DNA of 64,000 nt from RGIG4140 sp045638265 (lineage in GTDB: Bacteria; Pseudomonadota; Alphaproteobacteria; CAAHEQ01; UBA3637), in the NCBI GenBank assembly GCA_045638265.1, contig JAZUBA010000077.1:62001-126000 (forward strand). The letters run 5' to 3'. Under the pieces are notes generated by a model. That model did no database searches. It was given only the letters and a program-made list of their open reading frames with translations, and was not told the origin of the DNA. Made by a program: the position numbers and the translations under genes. Below, in pieces: positions 35,999 to 45,538 of this stretch. Every line of letters begins with the position of its first letter. Within the stretch, counting starts at the first letter, position 1.

Positions 35999-37234
35999 GT
36001 GAAGAAAAAAATAGGGATGTTTATTGGCTGTGTGTTGGTGTTTGTTTTAATAACGGGCATTACGGCTGTTGTGTTTTACAAAACAACACCACCTTATACA
36101 CGAGAAAAAATAATCATATCTTATTATAATTTAAAAAGCAGATTCTATCATCCGTTTCCCAAAGTGTCGGTTTTGATTCCGGCTTATAATCGTCAAGATT
36201 TGTTACCTCGTGCCGTGGATTCTATTTTAACACAGACATTTACCGATTTTGAGTTGATTTTATTAGATGACGGTTCAACGGACAGCACATTTGAAGTGAT
36301 GAAATCATATCAAAAAAAAGATACTCGTGTGCGGATATATCAAAATGACAAAAACAAGGGAATTGGGTATTCTCGTAATCATTTGATTGAATTAGCACGT
36401 GCTGATTATTTGGCTATAATGGATAGTGATGATAAATCTTTGCCAAACAGATTGCAAGATGAGGTAGATTATTTGGATTCACGACCGGATGCAGATTTGG
36501 TTTCGGGTTTGGTTGTTTTTATGGATTATCCCGATTGTTTAATGACTTACTATTCTCAAAAGGAACAACATATTCCGGTTGATATGTTTTTTAAGTGTTC
36601 TATTTCGCATTCGGCATCTATGATTCGTAAGAGCTATTTAGACAAAAGTCATTTGCGGTATGATGATACATTAGTGGCTAATTTGGATTATGATTTATTT
36701 AAACGGATTTTATTGAAAAAAGGAAAATTTGGATTGGTTGAAAAACCTGTTTTGGCTTATCGGGCTCATAATACAAATTCAGCAAAATATTATAGTCATC
36801 AAGTGCGTTCTACACGACAAATTCATCAGGATTTACAAAGTATTATGATTGATTTGCCTCCGAAAGAATTGGAATATATAACATATTGCAATCGTTTAAA
36901 TTTAATGCGTGAGGGAAATAAAAAGTTAAAATGGTTTGAGGATTATATTTTTCAGGAAATTGCGGATAGGGATTGTAATTTACCGCCCGAAACAATAGGG
37001 TATTTCTATTTTGTTGATAATGTTAATCATTCAATGTGGCAAGATTTTGTCATTGAAAATAAAGAAAATAATACAGCTTTTCGCAGAATGACAAACATCA
37101 CTTATCCAATTGTTGCACGAGATGAAAATAGTATTACGTTAAATATTGGCGGAAAATACGGTCGTATTCAATTTAAAAGAGATGCTGGTCGGTGGATGGC
37201 AGAATTAAATGATGTAAGTGAGTTTAATCAATGA
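35999..37234 (+). CDS. Membrane-anchored GT2 family glycosyltransferase (first of a pair)
   Basis: 411 residues from a GTG start preceded by AGAGGG. One membrane helix (about 5-27) precedes a GT-A domain: KVSVLIPAYNRQDLLPRAVD, LILLDDGSTDST, and the DxD in AIMDSDDKSLPNR. The C-terminal 60 residues form an added beta-rich segment (SITLNIGGKYGRIQF), also seen in weaker form in the 11964-13112 enzyme. Its stop overlaps the start of the next, paralogous enzyme by 4 bp. Because the pair lies directly downstream of the third prepilin-like gene, modification of that protein is a plausible but unproved role. Confidence 0.87.
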   Translation: MKKKIGMFIGCVLVFVLITGITAVVFYKTTPPYTREKIIISYYNLKSRFYHPFPKVSVLIPAYNRQDLLPRAVDSILTQTFTDFELILLDDGSTDSTFEVMKSYQKKDTRVRIYQNDKNKGIGYSRNHLIELARADYLAIMDSDDKSLPNRLQDEVDYLDSRPDADLVSGLVVFMDYPDCLMTYYSQKEQHIPVDMFFKCSISHSASMIRKSYLDKSHLRYDDTLVANLDYDLFKRILLKKGKFGLVEKPVLAYRAHNTNSAKYYSHQVRSTRQIHQDLQSIMIDLPPKELEYITYCNRLNLMREGNKKLKWFEDYIFQEIADRDCNLPPETIGYFYFVDNVNHSMWQDFVIENKENNTAFRRMTNITYPIVARDENSITLNIGGKYGRIQFKRDAGRWMAELNDVSEFNQ

Positions 37235-38229
37235 AAACAATGATGAAAGTTTTGGGAGTTCTCTTTTGTGTAATTGGGATTTGTGTTGGTGTTTTGTTTT
37301 TTTCTCATTATGAAAAGTCTGTTCAATATACATTAGAAAAAATGCAGTTGTCTATGTATAATATCAGAACAAAGATATTACACCCATTTCCCAAAGTGTC
37401 TGTTTTAATGACAACATACAATCGGCAGGATTTGTTGCCTCGTGCCATTGATTCTATTTTAACACAAACATTTAAAAATTTTGAGCTGATTATCATTGAC
37501 GATGGTTCAACGGATAATTCAAAAGATGTATTGATGAATTATTTAAAAAATGATTCCCGTGTTCGTGTTTATTTTAACGCAAAAAATAAAGGAATATTTT
37601 ATAATCGGAATCAGTTGCTTGATTTGGCACGAGCATCTTATGTTGCCATTATGGATAGTGATGACAAATCCTTGCCGAACAGATTGCAAGATGAAGTTGA
37701 TTATCTAGACAAGCATCTCAATATTACTGTTGTATCAGGACAGATACTTGCTATTGAAGATGAAACAGAAATGATAACGGGTTTTTCTCATCAAGAAGGT
37801 CATATGCCAATTGATTTGTTTTTTAAATGTGGTTTGTGTGACCCTTCTACTATGTTTAAAAAAGACTTTTTATCAAAACATCAGATTCGGTATGATGAAA
37901 GTTTAATTGTAAATGCTGATTGTGTGTTATGGCGAGATATATTTTTTGCCGGTGGACGATTTGGCATGGTAGAAAAACCTGTTTTGGCATATCGTCGGCA
38001 TAATACAAACGGTGTTCAGTATTATTCTACACAAATAAGAACCGGTAGAGCGCAACATACGGCTTTATGGGAAAAAATATTAGGGGAAAAACGAAATGTG
38101 ATAGAATATTCCAGTTGTGCAAAATTGGATTGGTTAAAAGAGATTAATCGTGAAAAAAAGTGGTTTTCATCTGATGAAATAGATAATGCAAAAGAACGAT
38201 ATTGTGCCGAGCATAAACAACTACAATAA
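37231..38229 (+). CDS. Membrane-anchored GT2 family glycosyltransferase (second of a pair)
   Basis: 332 residues, close paralogue of the preceding enzyme: same N-terminal membrane helix, KVSVLMTTYNRQDLLPRAID, LIIIDDGSTDNS and AIMDSDDKSLPNRLQDEVDY. It lacks the C-terminal beta-rich extension of its neighbour. The conserved YRRHNTN segment near residue 255 matches YRAHNTN in the first copy. ATGA overlap with the upstream gene means coupled translation. Arose by tandem duplication; donor and acceptor sugars are unknown. Confidence 0.87.
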   Translation: MKTMMKVLGVLFCVIGICVGVLFFSHYEKSVQYTLEKMQLSMYNIRTKILHPFPKVSVLMTTYNRQDLLPRAIDSILTQTFKNFELIIIDDGSTDNSKDVLMNYLKNDSRVRVYFNAKNKGIFYNRNQLLDLARASYVAIMDSDDKSLPNRLQDEVDYLDKHLNITVVSGQILAIEDETEMITGFSHQEGHMPIDLFFKCGLCDPSTMFKKDFLSKHQIRYDESLIVNADCVLWRDIFFAGGRFGMVEKPVLAYRRHNTNGVQYYSTQIRTGRAQHTALWEKILGEKRNVIEYSSCAKLDWLKEINREKKWFSSDEIDNAKERYCAEHKQLQ

Positions 38230-38315
38230 TGTATGGTGCTTGTTTCAAATTTTTTACTTTTCAAATTATAAAAAATCAAGTATAATAAAACAACAAACTA
38301 AAAAATGGAGTGTGT

Positions 38316-39521
38316 ATGTCTGGTTTGTATTTATACCATTTTTCAACAAAAGATTTTTCACGATTCAATTTAGAATTGAAAAATCCGTTACATGAAGCAT
38401 TAGGGGCTGGTATATATACATCTGATATTTTGAATTTTGTACAAGGTCAATATGATTTTACACAAGAGCCAAAATCGGAGTTTGTACAACAAAAACGTAT
38501 TTCTGTTAATCATTCTGCTTTTGTAGATGCAGAAACGTATGCGCTATATTTACAAAAAAAATTTAATATAGAAAAATTAGATTTAGTTCAAATGATATTA
38601 TCAGAGCGTGTGGATTTTCCAAAGCAGAATAAAAATGATTTTATAGAAAAATATCAATATGATTATGTTAAGACAAAACAGTTAAAAAGTGAAAATACAC
38701 AGCAATTATTGACGTTTTTATATGATAATTCTGTTTGTAAACAAGTTGTACAGGTGCCTGTTCCGAAACGTAGAGTATATAAGTGCAAGTTATCGGATGA
38801 TAAAGGTATTATAGATGGTTCAAAAACACTCAAAGAATCCAGAATCAAAAAAATTGATGTTGCAGATATTTGTAATGTTTTGGATATTAATATGCAGGAT
38901 ATACATCGTTTACTTATCAGAACAGAGTATTTGATTAATTTAAAAAAGAATAACGAATGGCGGGTGTTGTGGGATGAAAAACGATTTGCTTCATCTTATC
39001 AGGAAAAAGTAAAAGTGAGAAATAGCATTTTAAAGAATTTACCCTCAAATCCCCATAATAATGATAAGATTAAGCAATATGAACAGCGATTTAAATCCTT
39101 AAAAACAGAAGTTCTGTATTTAAAAAATATGAAAGACAAAACCGATAAAGATGTTTTGGCATATGAGCAAGCAGAAACAGAAGTGCATCACGTGTGTGAA
39201 AAATTGATAAGTCATTATTTTTATAATATTCCGTACGGATTGTTGCATAAAAATTTTATTAAAAGCTCTGATCAATGTCAAAAATTAAGTCAGTATTTAG
39301 GTATAAAAGGTTTGTATGCCTATCAAACAGTTCCGAATTTTGATAAACAAATTCCGCTCTCTGAACGTAAACAGGCTTTTGAAAAATGGGTTGTTTTAAC
39401 AGATGTATCTGATGTTTATATTGAAACATATATGGGATATGATACAAAAGGTCAATGGAAACCTGTCAAACGTGTTCCTGTTTCTGTTACAAAAAATTTA
39501 AAACAAAGATATAAAGAATAA
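38316..39521 (+). CDS. Unknown 401-residue protein with possible ADP-ribosyltransferase-like start
   Basis: The ATG at 38316 is chosen because GGAG ends 5 bases upstream; a GTG at 38310 is in frame. No signal peptide or membrane helix. The N-terminus, LYLYHFSTKDF followed by GAGIYTSD, resembles the YHGT...GxGIYxS pattern of some ADP-ribosyltransferase folds, but the usual catalytic Glu cannot be placed. The rest is lysine-rich and helical, with a stretch near residues 240-285 that may be coiled coil. A TATAAT lies at 38281. Base and codon use resemble other accessory genes here. Function unknown. Confidence 0.6.
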   Translation: MSGLYLYHFSTKDFSRFNLELKNPLHEALGAGIYTSDILNFVQGQYDFTQEPKSEFVQQKRISVNHSAFVDAETYALYLQKKFNIEKLDLVQMILSERVDFPKQNKNDFIEKYQYDYVKTKQLKSENTQQLLTFLYDNSVCKQVVQVPVPKRRVYKCKLSDDKGIIDGSKTLKESRIKKIDVADICNVLDINMQDIHRLLIRTEYLINLKKNNEWRVLWDEKRFASSYQEKVKVRNSILKNLPSNPHNNDKIKQYEQRFKSLKTEVLYLKNMKDKTDKDVLAYEQAETEVHHVCEKLISHYFYNIPYGLLHKNFIKSSDQCQKLSQYLGIKGLYAYQTVPNFDKQIPLSERKQAFEKWVVLTDVSDVYIETYMGYDTKGQWKPVKRVPVSVTKNLKQRYKE

Positions 39522-39537
39522 GACTTTTTAATAATTG

Positions 39538-39566
39538 TTGACACAATCTGTTTTGTATGATACAAT
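39538..39566 (+). promoter_or_regulatory. Promoter of the 39600-40001 gene
   Basis: TTGACA (39538-39543), 17-base spacer, TACAAT (39561-39566), 33 bases before the start, one of the best promoters in the window. Confidence 0.8.
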
Positions 39567-39599
39567 AAATTGGTAGTTTTATTTTTTTACGGAGAATTT

Positions 39600-40001
39600 A
39601 TGATGAGTGAAAATCAAATAAACGCAGAAACTACTGAAACAAAATCTCAACGGATTGTTGATGAGTTGAATGCTTCACGGAAAAAACGCATGGAAATTGA
39701 ACAGAATTGGGATAATGTTCGTATTTCCAAAGAAAATTATGAAGCACAAAAAAGACCGGATATTCATGAAATACCCCTCATTTTACGGCCTACTGTTAAT
39801 GATAATTCAAAATATAACGGAGAAGAAATGCCGTTTTGTGTGTTGTATCCTGATTTAGGTAATTCTAAGGAAGATAACCCACATTTGAAAAGTCCGTCTG
39901 AAGAACGTTATACAGCAACTATCGCTCGTCCTTCTGCATTGTGCATTCGCAGAGCTACTCGTGTTGGAAAAACATCAGAAAAAAATCATACACGTGATTA
40001 A
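39600..40001 (+). CDS. Small hydrophilic protein of unknown function
   Basis: 133 residues from the ATG at 39600 (or 132 from 39603), with GGAG nearby; an in-frame start at 39570 would include the AT-rich leader and is unlikely. Charged N-terminal half (ASRKKRMEIEQNW), then PLILRPTVNDNSKYNGEEMP and a basic C-terminus. No signal peptide or membrane helix. The strong own promoter argues for a real gene. No family recognised. Confidence 0.6.
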   Translation: MMSENQINAETTETKSQRIVDELNASRKKRMEIEQNWDNVRISKENYEAQKRPDIHEIPLILRPTVNDNSKYNGEEMPFCVLYPDLGNSKEDNPHLKSPSEERYTATIARPSALCIRRATRVGKTSEKNHTRD

Positions 40002-40033
40002 TTTTGATTTATTTCATTTTACTCTGTGATCGA

Positions 40034-41929
40034 TTAAAAATAACGGTTGAAATAAAGTTGGACTTCATTATCGGAATGATAGGATTGGTGTTTAAATTGA
40101 TATTTAATCCCGATAGCAGTATTTTGTGAAGTGGCAAAATTAACAGTGTTTTTAAGTGTTAAATCTTGCAACATTTCATTATCTGAAAAATTCTTTTCAG
40201 CTTCAACTTGTGCTTGCCATCTTTCACCAGTGTATAATAATCCACCACTGATACCGAGTGCTAATCCATGTTTATGAGGCAAATGTCCGCCTCCATATCT
40301 ATATGTGGTATTGACAAGACTATATAAATAAGTTTTATCAAATGGTTGAACGGTTAGTCCTGAACCGCCTTTAAAGGTAAACATCAGTTTTTCTTTATCT
40401 GTTTTGGGATTCCATTCTCGATTAATATACATGTCAACTTGGTAGGATAAGGGTTTAAACAAGTGATTGTAAGGTGATAAAGATGTAATTTTAACCAATC
40501 CTAATTTTTGTAAACGTATTGTGTTTTGTTGCGGACGATAACGAATAACTGAATCCAGAAAATTAATTTCAGCTCCATCTAAAAAACCTTGTGGTCGTTC
40601 TGTCAAAGAGTGATATGCAGAACGTAATCCTAAATCAATAAAAGCTTTACCACGTTGTGTTCCGAGCGCTGTTTGAAAACGCATTGAATGATGGCTGTTA
40701 ATAACGGATTTGCCATTTATTTTGACTTCTGTTCCGCTTGTTTGAAGATTTGTTCTTTTTTTCAGAATGTTTAATGATTTTCGGCGATATGTTTTTAAAT
40801 CTATTTGCTGTTTTACCCAGGCATATTGAATATATTCATAACCGGTATCTAATACTTTTGCTTTACTTTCATCTGAGAGTTGTTCATAAAGTGAAAAATC
40901 TTCATTTTCGATATAGGCAATTAATGCATTTTTTTCGTTCCTTGACATTTGTTGATAACGATAAGCAATACGTCGTTGACGGGAAGGGCGATAATTGATG
41001 TCTTTGACCAAATTTGGTTGGTTATAAACAGCTTTTAATGTATCCAACGGAATGGTTTGAACAGGAAATTTTTGTGCAAGATTGAGATTAGGACGAACAG
41101 CATCTAAAACTTCCATTAATAAGTAAGAGCAGTTTTTTGTGAAAAAGTAGTAACGTGTTTGTGTTTGACCGACTTCCCATAAATGTGCGACAAAAAAGTC
41201 TTGTTCCGATGAGGACAAATCTAATTTGTATTCCCAAATATCTCTGTTTTCAAGATTGTTGTATGTGTTAATAACGTTGTAATACGGTTTAACGGTAAAA
41301 CCACCGTAATAACCTCCTGCTAAACCGTATAATGCATATACCGGACCGATAGTGTTGGGGTCAACATTGGCACCGTAATTCATTCCATGTGCAACCAGTT
41401 GTGTTTTTCCTTCCGGAATATCTATTCGCATTAATGTATGTCCAAATAGAGAAGATGGATTGTTCATATAAGCATCTGTATAGATAAGTGTTATGCCGGC
41501 AGGATTTAAATCTTTTTTAAATTCCGTATAGTCAATGCATTCAGGAAAAGGCGGTAGTTGAATGCCTTGTGATTTAAGATATGAGTAACGGGCAGGGAAG
41601 AAACATTTTTGTTTGGTATCATTTCCTTGAAAGAGTTGAATAGTTGCTTTTAGTTCATCAGTAGGACTTGTTTTCCCGTTTTTTGCTAAAAAGAAATTAT
41701 CTGAATCAATGGAACTGATATATTTTCGGAAAGGTTTTGATTGATAATGTACAAGAGCAAGCCATTCTTTAGAATAAGCCAGTTGATTTAAATTAAATGA
41801 AGATTGTTTTGATACTTGGCAATAAGATGTCGTTTTAGGTTTTTCAGCAGAAATAACTGTTTTTGTAAAAAAGGCACAAAAAAAACAGAGAACCAAAAAA
41901 AATACAAATCTGATTCTCTGTTTTTTCAT
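40034..41929 (-). CDS. DUF4105 (Lnb N-terminal periplasmic domain) protein
   Basis: 631 residues with an N-terminal signal (VFFLVLCFFCAFFTKTVISA). The DUF4105 core is clear: YTDAYMNNPSSLFGHTLMRID, AHGMNYGANVD, YGGFTVKPYY and FFTKNCSYLLMEVLD, with conserved His and Cys residues that suggest a papain-like catalytic site. The C-terminal third (from about residue 400) is beta-rich and ends in an aromatic residue (LYFNRYF), as in outer-membrane barrels. The name links it to Lnb, a lipoprotein-processing enzyme, but most bacterial members are uncharacterised. It lies 7 bp after the DUF3015 gene. Confidence 0.8.
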   Translation of the reverse strand: MKKQRIRFVFFLVLCFFCAFFTKTVISAEKPKTTSYCQVSKQSSFNLNQLAYSKEWLALVHYQSKPFRKYISSIDSDNFFLAKNGKTSPTDELKATIQLFQGNDTKQKCFFPARYSYLKSQGIQLPPFPECIDYTEFKKDLNPAGITLIYTDAYMNNPSSLFGHTLMRIDIPEGKTQLVAHGMNYGANVDPNTIGPVYALYGLAGGYYGGFTVKPYYNVINTYNNLENRDIWEYKLDLSSSEQDFFVAHLWEVGQTQTRYYFFTKNCSYLLMEVLDAVRPNLNLAQKFPVQTIPLDTLKAVYNQPNLVKDINYRPSRQRRIAYRYQQMSRNEKNALIAYIENEDFSLYEQLSDESKAKVLDTGYEYIQYAWVKQQIDLKTYRRKSLNILKKRTNLQTSGTEVKINGKSVINSHHSMRFQTALGTQRGKAFIDLGLRSAYHSLTERPQGFLDGAEINFLDSVIRYRPQQNTIRLQKLGLVKITSLSPYNHLFKPLSYQVDMYINREWNPKTDKEKLMFTFKGGSGLTVQPFDKTYLYSLVNTTYRYGGGHLPHKHGLALGISGGLLYTGERWQAQVEAEKNFSDNEMLQDLTLKNTVNFATSQNTAIGIKYQFKHQSYHSDNEVQLYFNRYF

Positions 41930-41936
41930 GATGATA

Positions 41937-42404
41937 TTAAGCTGCTTGAATATTTAAAAGTTGTAAAACTTCTTCGGCAACGGCCAAAACTTCAACGTTT
42001 TCTGAAGCAAAAATTTCGTTGAAATGTGTTTTTGAGATATGAGCAACTTGTTCAGCTGGAACGTTTAAAATGCCGGCAATTGTGTAAATTGTTTCACCTT
42101 CACCACGAGCAGCGTCAAAAGCAAATTGTTCCATATTGTTTTCTAAAAACGTTAAGAACATTTTTTGTGTTCCACCTGTAATACGGCCGTTTGGATCACA
42201 ACCGGATGTGCCTGTTGAAATACCAAAAGTTTGTGTCCCAAAAAATCCATTTGTTGTAACAGCTAATACTTGTGGAATAAGTCCCGATTGACCACGCCAA
42301 GCCATACTACCTAAACCGCAACCTGTGCTGTCATGAGCTTGTGCTGTACCAGCAAAAATCATCATGCCAAAAGCTGCAACAGAAGCAAGAATAATTTTTT
42401 TCAT
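41937..42404 (-). CDS. DUF3015 family exported protein
   Basis: Start at 42404 (155 residues) because AAAGGA lies 7-8 bases upstream; the frame opens earlier at 42419. A signal peptide ends at TAQAHD. The mature part starts TGCGLGSMAW, continues with TSGC, and then NMEQFAFDAARGEGETI, all typical of DUF3015. It is encoded directly upstream of the DUF4105 gene, an arrangement I recall from other Gram-negative bacteria, suggesting a shared periplasmic job. Function unknown. Confidence 0.8.
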   Translation of the reverse strand: MKKIILASVAAFGMMIFAGTAQAHDSTGCGLGSMAWRGQSGLIPQVLAVTTNGFFGTQTFGISTGTSGCDPNGRITGGTQKMFLTFLENNMEQFAFDAARGEGETIYTIAGILNVPAEQVAHISKTHFNEIFASENVEVLAVAEEVLQLLNIQAA

Positions 42405-42439
42405 AAACAATCCTTTCATAAAATTTTAATAACAACAAT

Positions 42440-42468
42440 AGCATAAAATAAAGATTTTAAAAAATCAA
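42440..42468 (-). promoter_or_regulatory. Probable promoter of the DUF3015-DUF4105 operon
   Basis: On the minus strand TTGATT (42468-42463), 17 bases, TATGCT (42445-42440), about 35 bases before the DUF3015 start. Confidence 0.5.
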
Positions 42469-42593
42469 CATATTTTTATATGTGAGGGAGTTTTTTTGTA
42501 CAATAGGATATTTTGGATGATGATTATATAAGTAATAAATAAATTTTGGAAATTCTAGCAAATATCATAAGATGGTGTTGCTTGTTTTTCTAT

Positions 42594-42630
42594 AAAAAAT
42601 CGGAGCAGAAATTCTACTCCGATTCTTTTT
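42594..42630 (-). terminator. Terminator of the two-gene operon 42643-47614
   Basis: AATCGGAG-x-AGA pairs with TCT-x-CTCCGATT around a three-base loop; on the minus strand a T-run follows. One internal mismatch. Confidence 0.8.
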
Positions 42631-42642
42631 GCTTTATAACAA

Positions 42643-45501
42643 TTAACGAGAATGAATCGTTGTAATTGTTGTCGTTGAGCTATCTATAGCACCAGTATCA
42701 ACGCTTGTTCCGGAATTGGACAATGTTGAGTTTGTTGTCGTATCACTGGATGCACCAGCATTTTCACTTCCTGTGCCTGCAGATTGTGCGGCTTCAAGTT
42801 CAGCAATTTGGCCTTTTAATCCGGAAACTTCTGATTGTAAAGAAGATACTTCCTGATTGGCTTTCTTTGTTTTCTTTTTCTGGTTACGAATTAAGAAGTA
42901 AGCTCCGACAGCAACGCCAATAGCTGCTAATGCACCAAGCATCCATTGCCAGTTGCGTTCTAAAAAGCTTAAATTTTCAGCTTGTGCAACGCCTGCCGGA
43001 ATGGTATTTCCTGAAGCTTCAACGCCTGAATCGGTTTGTGTACCCGGTTGTCCAGCACCAGCTCCGCCAGCACCACCGCCAGCACCACCACTGTAACCAC
43101 CGCCAGCACCACCACGGCCACCTGTTGTACTTGTGCTGGAACGACCGCCTTGTGTATTAGCATTTTTTAGCTGATCTAAATATTTTAATCCTTGCGTAAA
43201 AGGTTTGATTGCATTTTCATCATTAGAATGGTGTTTAATATATCTACCAGTAAGCTCTCTATATTCCTTTTCTTCTTCTGGAGTTAAAGCATTTCCTTTT
43301 TTCTGTTGATGAAGCTGCAGTTTTATATGTAATTTTTCTAATTTCTGTTCTTCCTCTTGGGTTAATGGTTTTGTTTCTGTTCCTTCATTTTGATTGTCAG
43401 CATCTTTCTTTTCAGGATTTAATTGTTTATAAAACAATTTGCAACTTTCTAATTGTTGTTTTTCTGCATCAGACAAATCAGTGCCTTTTTCTTCTAATGC
43501 TTTGATTTGTTTATCTAAAAGCTGACTTAATGCCGTTTTTTCATCAGAATTTAATTCAATCTGATTACTATATTTAGTTCCAAGTTCAATAAACCGTTTT
43601 GTTTCTTCTTCTGTTAAACCAGGTAATGTTTGTTCTTCAGGTTGCGGCTCCGGTTGCGGCTCCGGTTGTGGTTCCGGTTGTGGTTCCGGTTCACGATCTC
43701 TTGTTTTTTCAGCGTTAAGATCAGCTAATTGTGTTGTGAGTAATTCAATGCCATTTTTATCATTCGGATTATGTTGTTTTAAAAAGGCTAATTGATGTTC
43801 AATCAATTCACGGAATTCTTGTTTTTCTTCATCAGAAAGTTGTTCTCCGTTTTTGATTCTGCCTTCTAACTCCTTTAAGCGTTCCATTTTTTCTTTGCTC
43901 AACGGATCAATGACAGTTTCTTCAGTATTTGTATCTTTTTCAGTATCATCAGTACCATTTGAATTGTCATTTTCATTTTCATTTCCGTTTGTATTGGTAT
44001 TTATCGCTTCCAAACGATTATATTCATTTTGGAGCGCTGTATAATACTCAGCATTAGCTGTATCTCTAACCATTTGGTTCAATGTTGAGACAAAATCACC
44101 ATTTTCATCATTTAATTTTAATTCGCCTGTTTTTTCTAAATAAGCAGCATAGTTATAATCATTTTCTTTAATACCTTGAAGTACTTTTAATTTTTCAGGA
44201 TCTTTTGTATGTTCAATTGCCCAATCAAGATAACGTTTTTTATCTTCTTTTGAAAAAGTATCTTCTTTTACTTCAATATTAGGTAATTCTTTTAATTGTT
44301 GAATTAATTGGTTGCCATCACCATCTTCACTCAAATCATCTTCATCAAATTTATCCATTGATCCGCTAATTGCCATATAAGTACCTAGAGCCATACCAGC
44401 AGCAGGAAGTTTCATTTTGCTCAATCTTGATACCACTTTTGATAATCTGCTTGGATTACGACCAATTTTTGTTGCTACATCATCAAGATGTTTAATTAAT
44501 TCAATTTCACCTTTAAGTGCAGGATTAATAGCACGGCTTGTTGTTACATATCCTTTGGCATTAATAATGTGGTCTAATTCTTGTACCCCACGGGCAACAT
44601 CGTCAAGTTTTCCAAGAGCTTGGTATGGTTTATATATTTTGATAATGTCTTTATTTAATGCCGTTAAGTGTTTTTGTGCACTTTGTACGTTTTTACCAAT
44701 ATTTCCTATTGCTTCACTACTGGCATCAAAACCAGCAGCTGCAGCTTTTTGTTGAAATACAGAAGGATCAAATTTGTATGGGTTTTTAACAATGTCATCT
44801 ACGTATTTTTGCAAATCTTCCGGTAAATCTTTTGCCAATGTTTTCAGTTGTTCAAGAGATTTTACGACTTCATCACAATGAGTAAGTGTTGTTTTTAATC
44901 CCCCTTTTGTAGTTGCATAACTTTTAACTGCCGCAACTTTTTTAGTGATATCATCTCCGGCTTGTTCCATTGTCCGTACAAATGTTTTTGTTATATCATC
45001 TAATCCGTTAACTGCTTTTTCTACTTCCGGAACAACACTTTTTTCTAAATATTTATTAAGATCACTCCGTGCTGAAGAAAGAGCTTTTCTGGCGGCACGT
45101 CTTTGACTTCTTGAAGTGGCAGAATTTAAATTTGCTTCTGCTGTTTTATAAGCTTGATTTTTTGTTTTTAATTCTTCTAATACTTTGGCATCAAATGTTT
45201 TGTTTGCAACTAGATCATCAGCGTGCTTGATAACATCATCAGTTAATTGTACACGTGCCGTTACACATGCTTCGCGTGCGTTTGCCCATCTTCTCCAAGC
45301 TGCGTAACCACTAACACCTGCAATTAATGTGCCTCCTAGTTGTCCATTAAGTATCCCCGTTGATTCTTGTGCAGAAATAATGTCTTCAGATTTTGATTGA
45401 AGTGTCCCTGCCATAGCGGCAATTCTTCCTCTAATTTTATTTTCATCTACATTTATTTCTTGAATTTCTTTATTATTGGTATTTGGTTGAATATCTGTCA
45501 T
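42643..45501 (-). CDS. 952-residue coiled-coil protein with Gly-rich linker and C-terminal membrane helix
   Basis: Family not recognised. No signal peptide. A hydrophobic stretch lies at about 52-66 (GGTLIAGVSGYAAW). Long Lys/Glu/Ala-rich helical regions suited to coiled coil cover about 70-300. A second hydrophobic stretch is near 366-383. Acidic helical segments follow, with recurring TPEEEK/LTEEE/SDEEK phrases, a PEPQ repeat (about 604-622), and a Gly-rich linker (about 787-824). A membrane helix at about 849-870 is followed by lysines, a short coiled coil, and a Ser/Thr/Asn tail. Strong AGGAGG ribosome site. It follows the 691-residue gene by 37 bp in one operon. It may be a large membrane-tethered structural or surface protein; no enzymatic motif is seen. 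Confidence 0.65.
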   Translation of the reverse strand: MTDIQPNTNNKEIQEINVDENKIRGRIAAMAGTLQSKSEDIISAQESTGILNGQLGGTLIAGVSGYAAWRRWANAREACVTARVQLTDDVIKHADDLVANKTFDAKVLEELKTKNQAYKTAEANLNSATSRSQRRAARKALSSARSDLNKYLEKSVVPEVEKAVNGLDDITKTFVRTMEQAGDDITKKVAAVKSYATTKGGLKTTLTHCDEVVKSLEQLKTLAKDLPEDLQKYVDDIVKNPYKFDPSVFQQKAAAAGFDASSEAIGNIGKNVQSAQKHLTALNKDIIKIYKPYQALGKLDDVARGVQELDHIINAKGYVTTSRAINPALKGEIELIKHLDDVATKIGRNPSRLSKVVSRLSKMKLPAAGMALGTYMAISGSMDKFDEDDLSEDGDGNQLIQQLKELPNIEVKEDTFSKEDKKRYLDWAIEHTKDPEKLKVLQGIKENDYNYAAYLEKTGELKLNDENGDFVSTLNQMVRDTANAEYYTALQNEYNRLEAINTNTNGNENENDNSNGTDDTEKDTNTEETVIDPLSKEKMERLKELEGRIKNGEQLSDEEKQEFRELIEHQLAFLKQHNPNDKNGIELLTTQLADLNAEKTRDREPEPQPEPQPEPQPEPQPEEQTLPGLTEEETKRFIELGTKYSNQIELNSDEKTALSQLLDKQIKALEEKGTDLSDAEKQQLESCKLFYKQLNPEKKDADNQNEGTETKPLTQEEEQKLEKLHIKLQLHQQKKGNALTPEEEKEYRELTGRYIKHHSNDENAIKPFTQGLKYLDQLKNANTQGGRSSTSTTGGRGGAGGGYSGGAGGGAGGAGAGQPGTQTDSGVEASGNTIPAGVAQAENLSFLERNWQWMLGALAAIGVAVGAYFLIRNQKKKTKKANQEVSSLQSEVSGLKGQIAELEAAQSAGTGSENAGASSDTTTNSTLSNSGTSVDTGAIDSSTTTITTIHSR

Positions 45502-45538
45502 TTTTTCCTCCTCAGATTACTATTTTATTTTGAAACGG

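Noticed and set aside
42643..45501. TonB-like energy transducer, because of the Pro/Glu repeat
   Set aside because: The proline repeat is short and internal, there is no N-terminal anchor, and the TonB C-terminal domain is absent.
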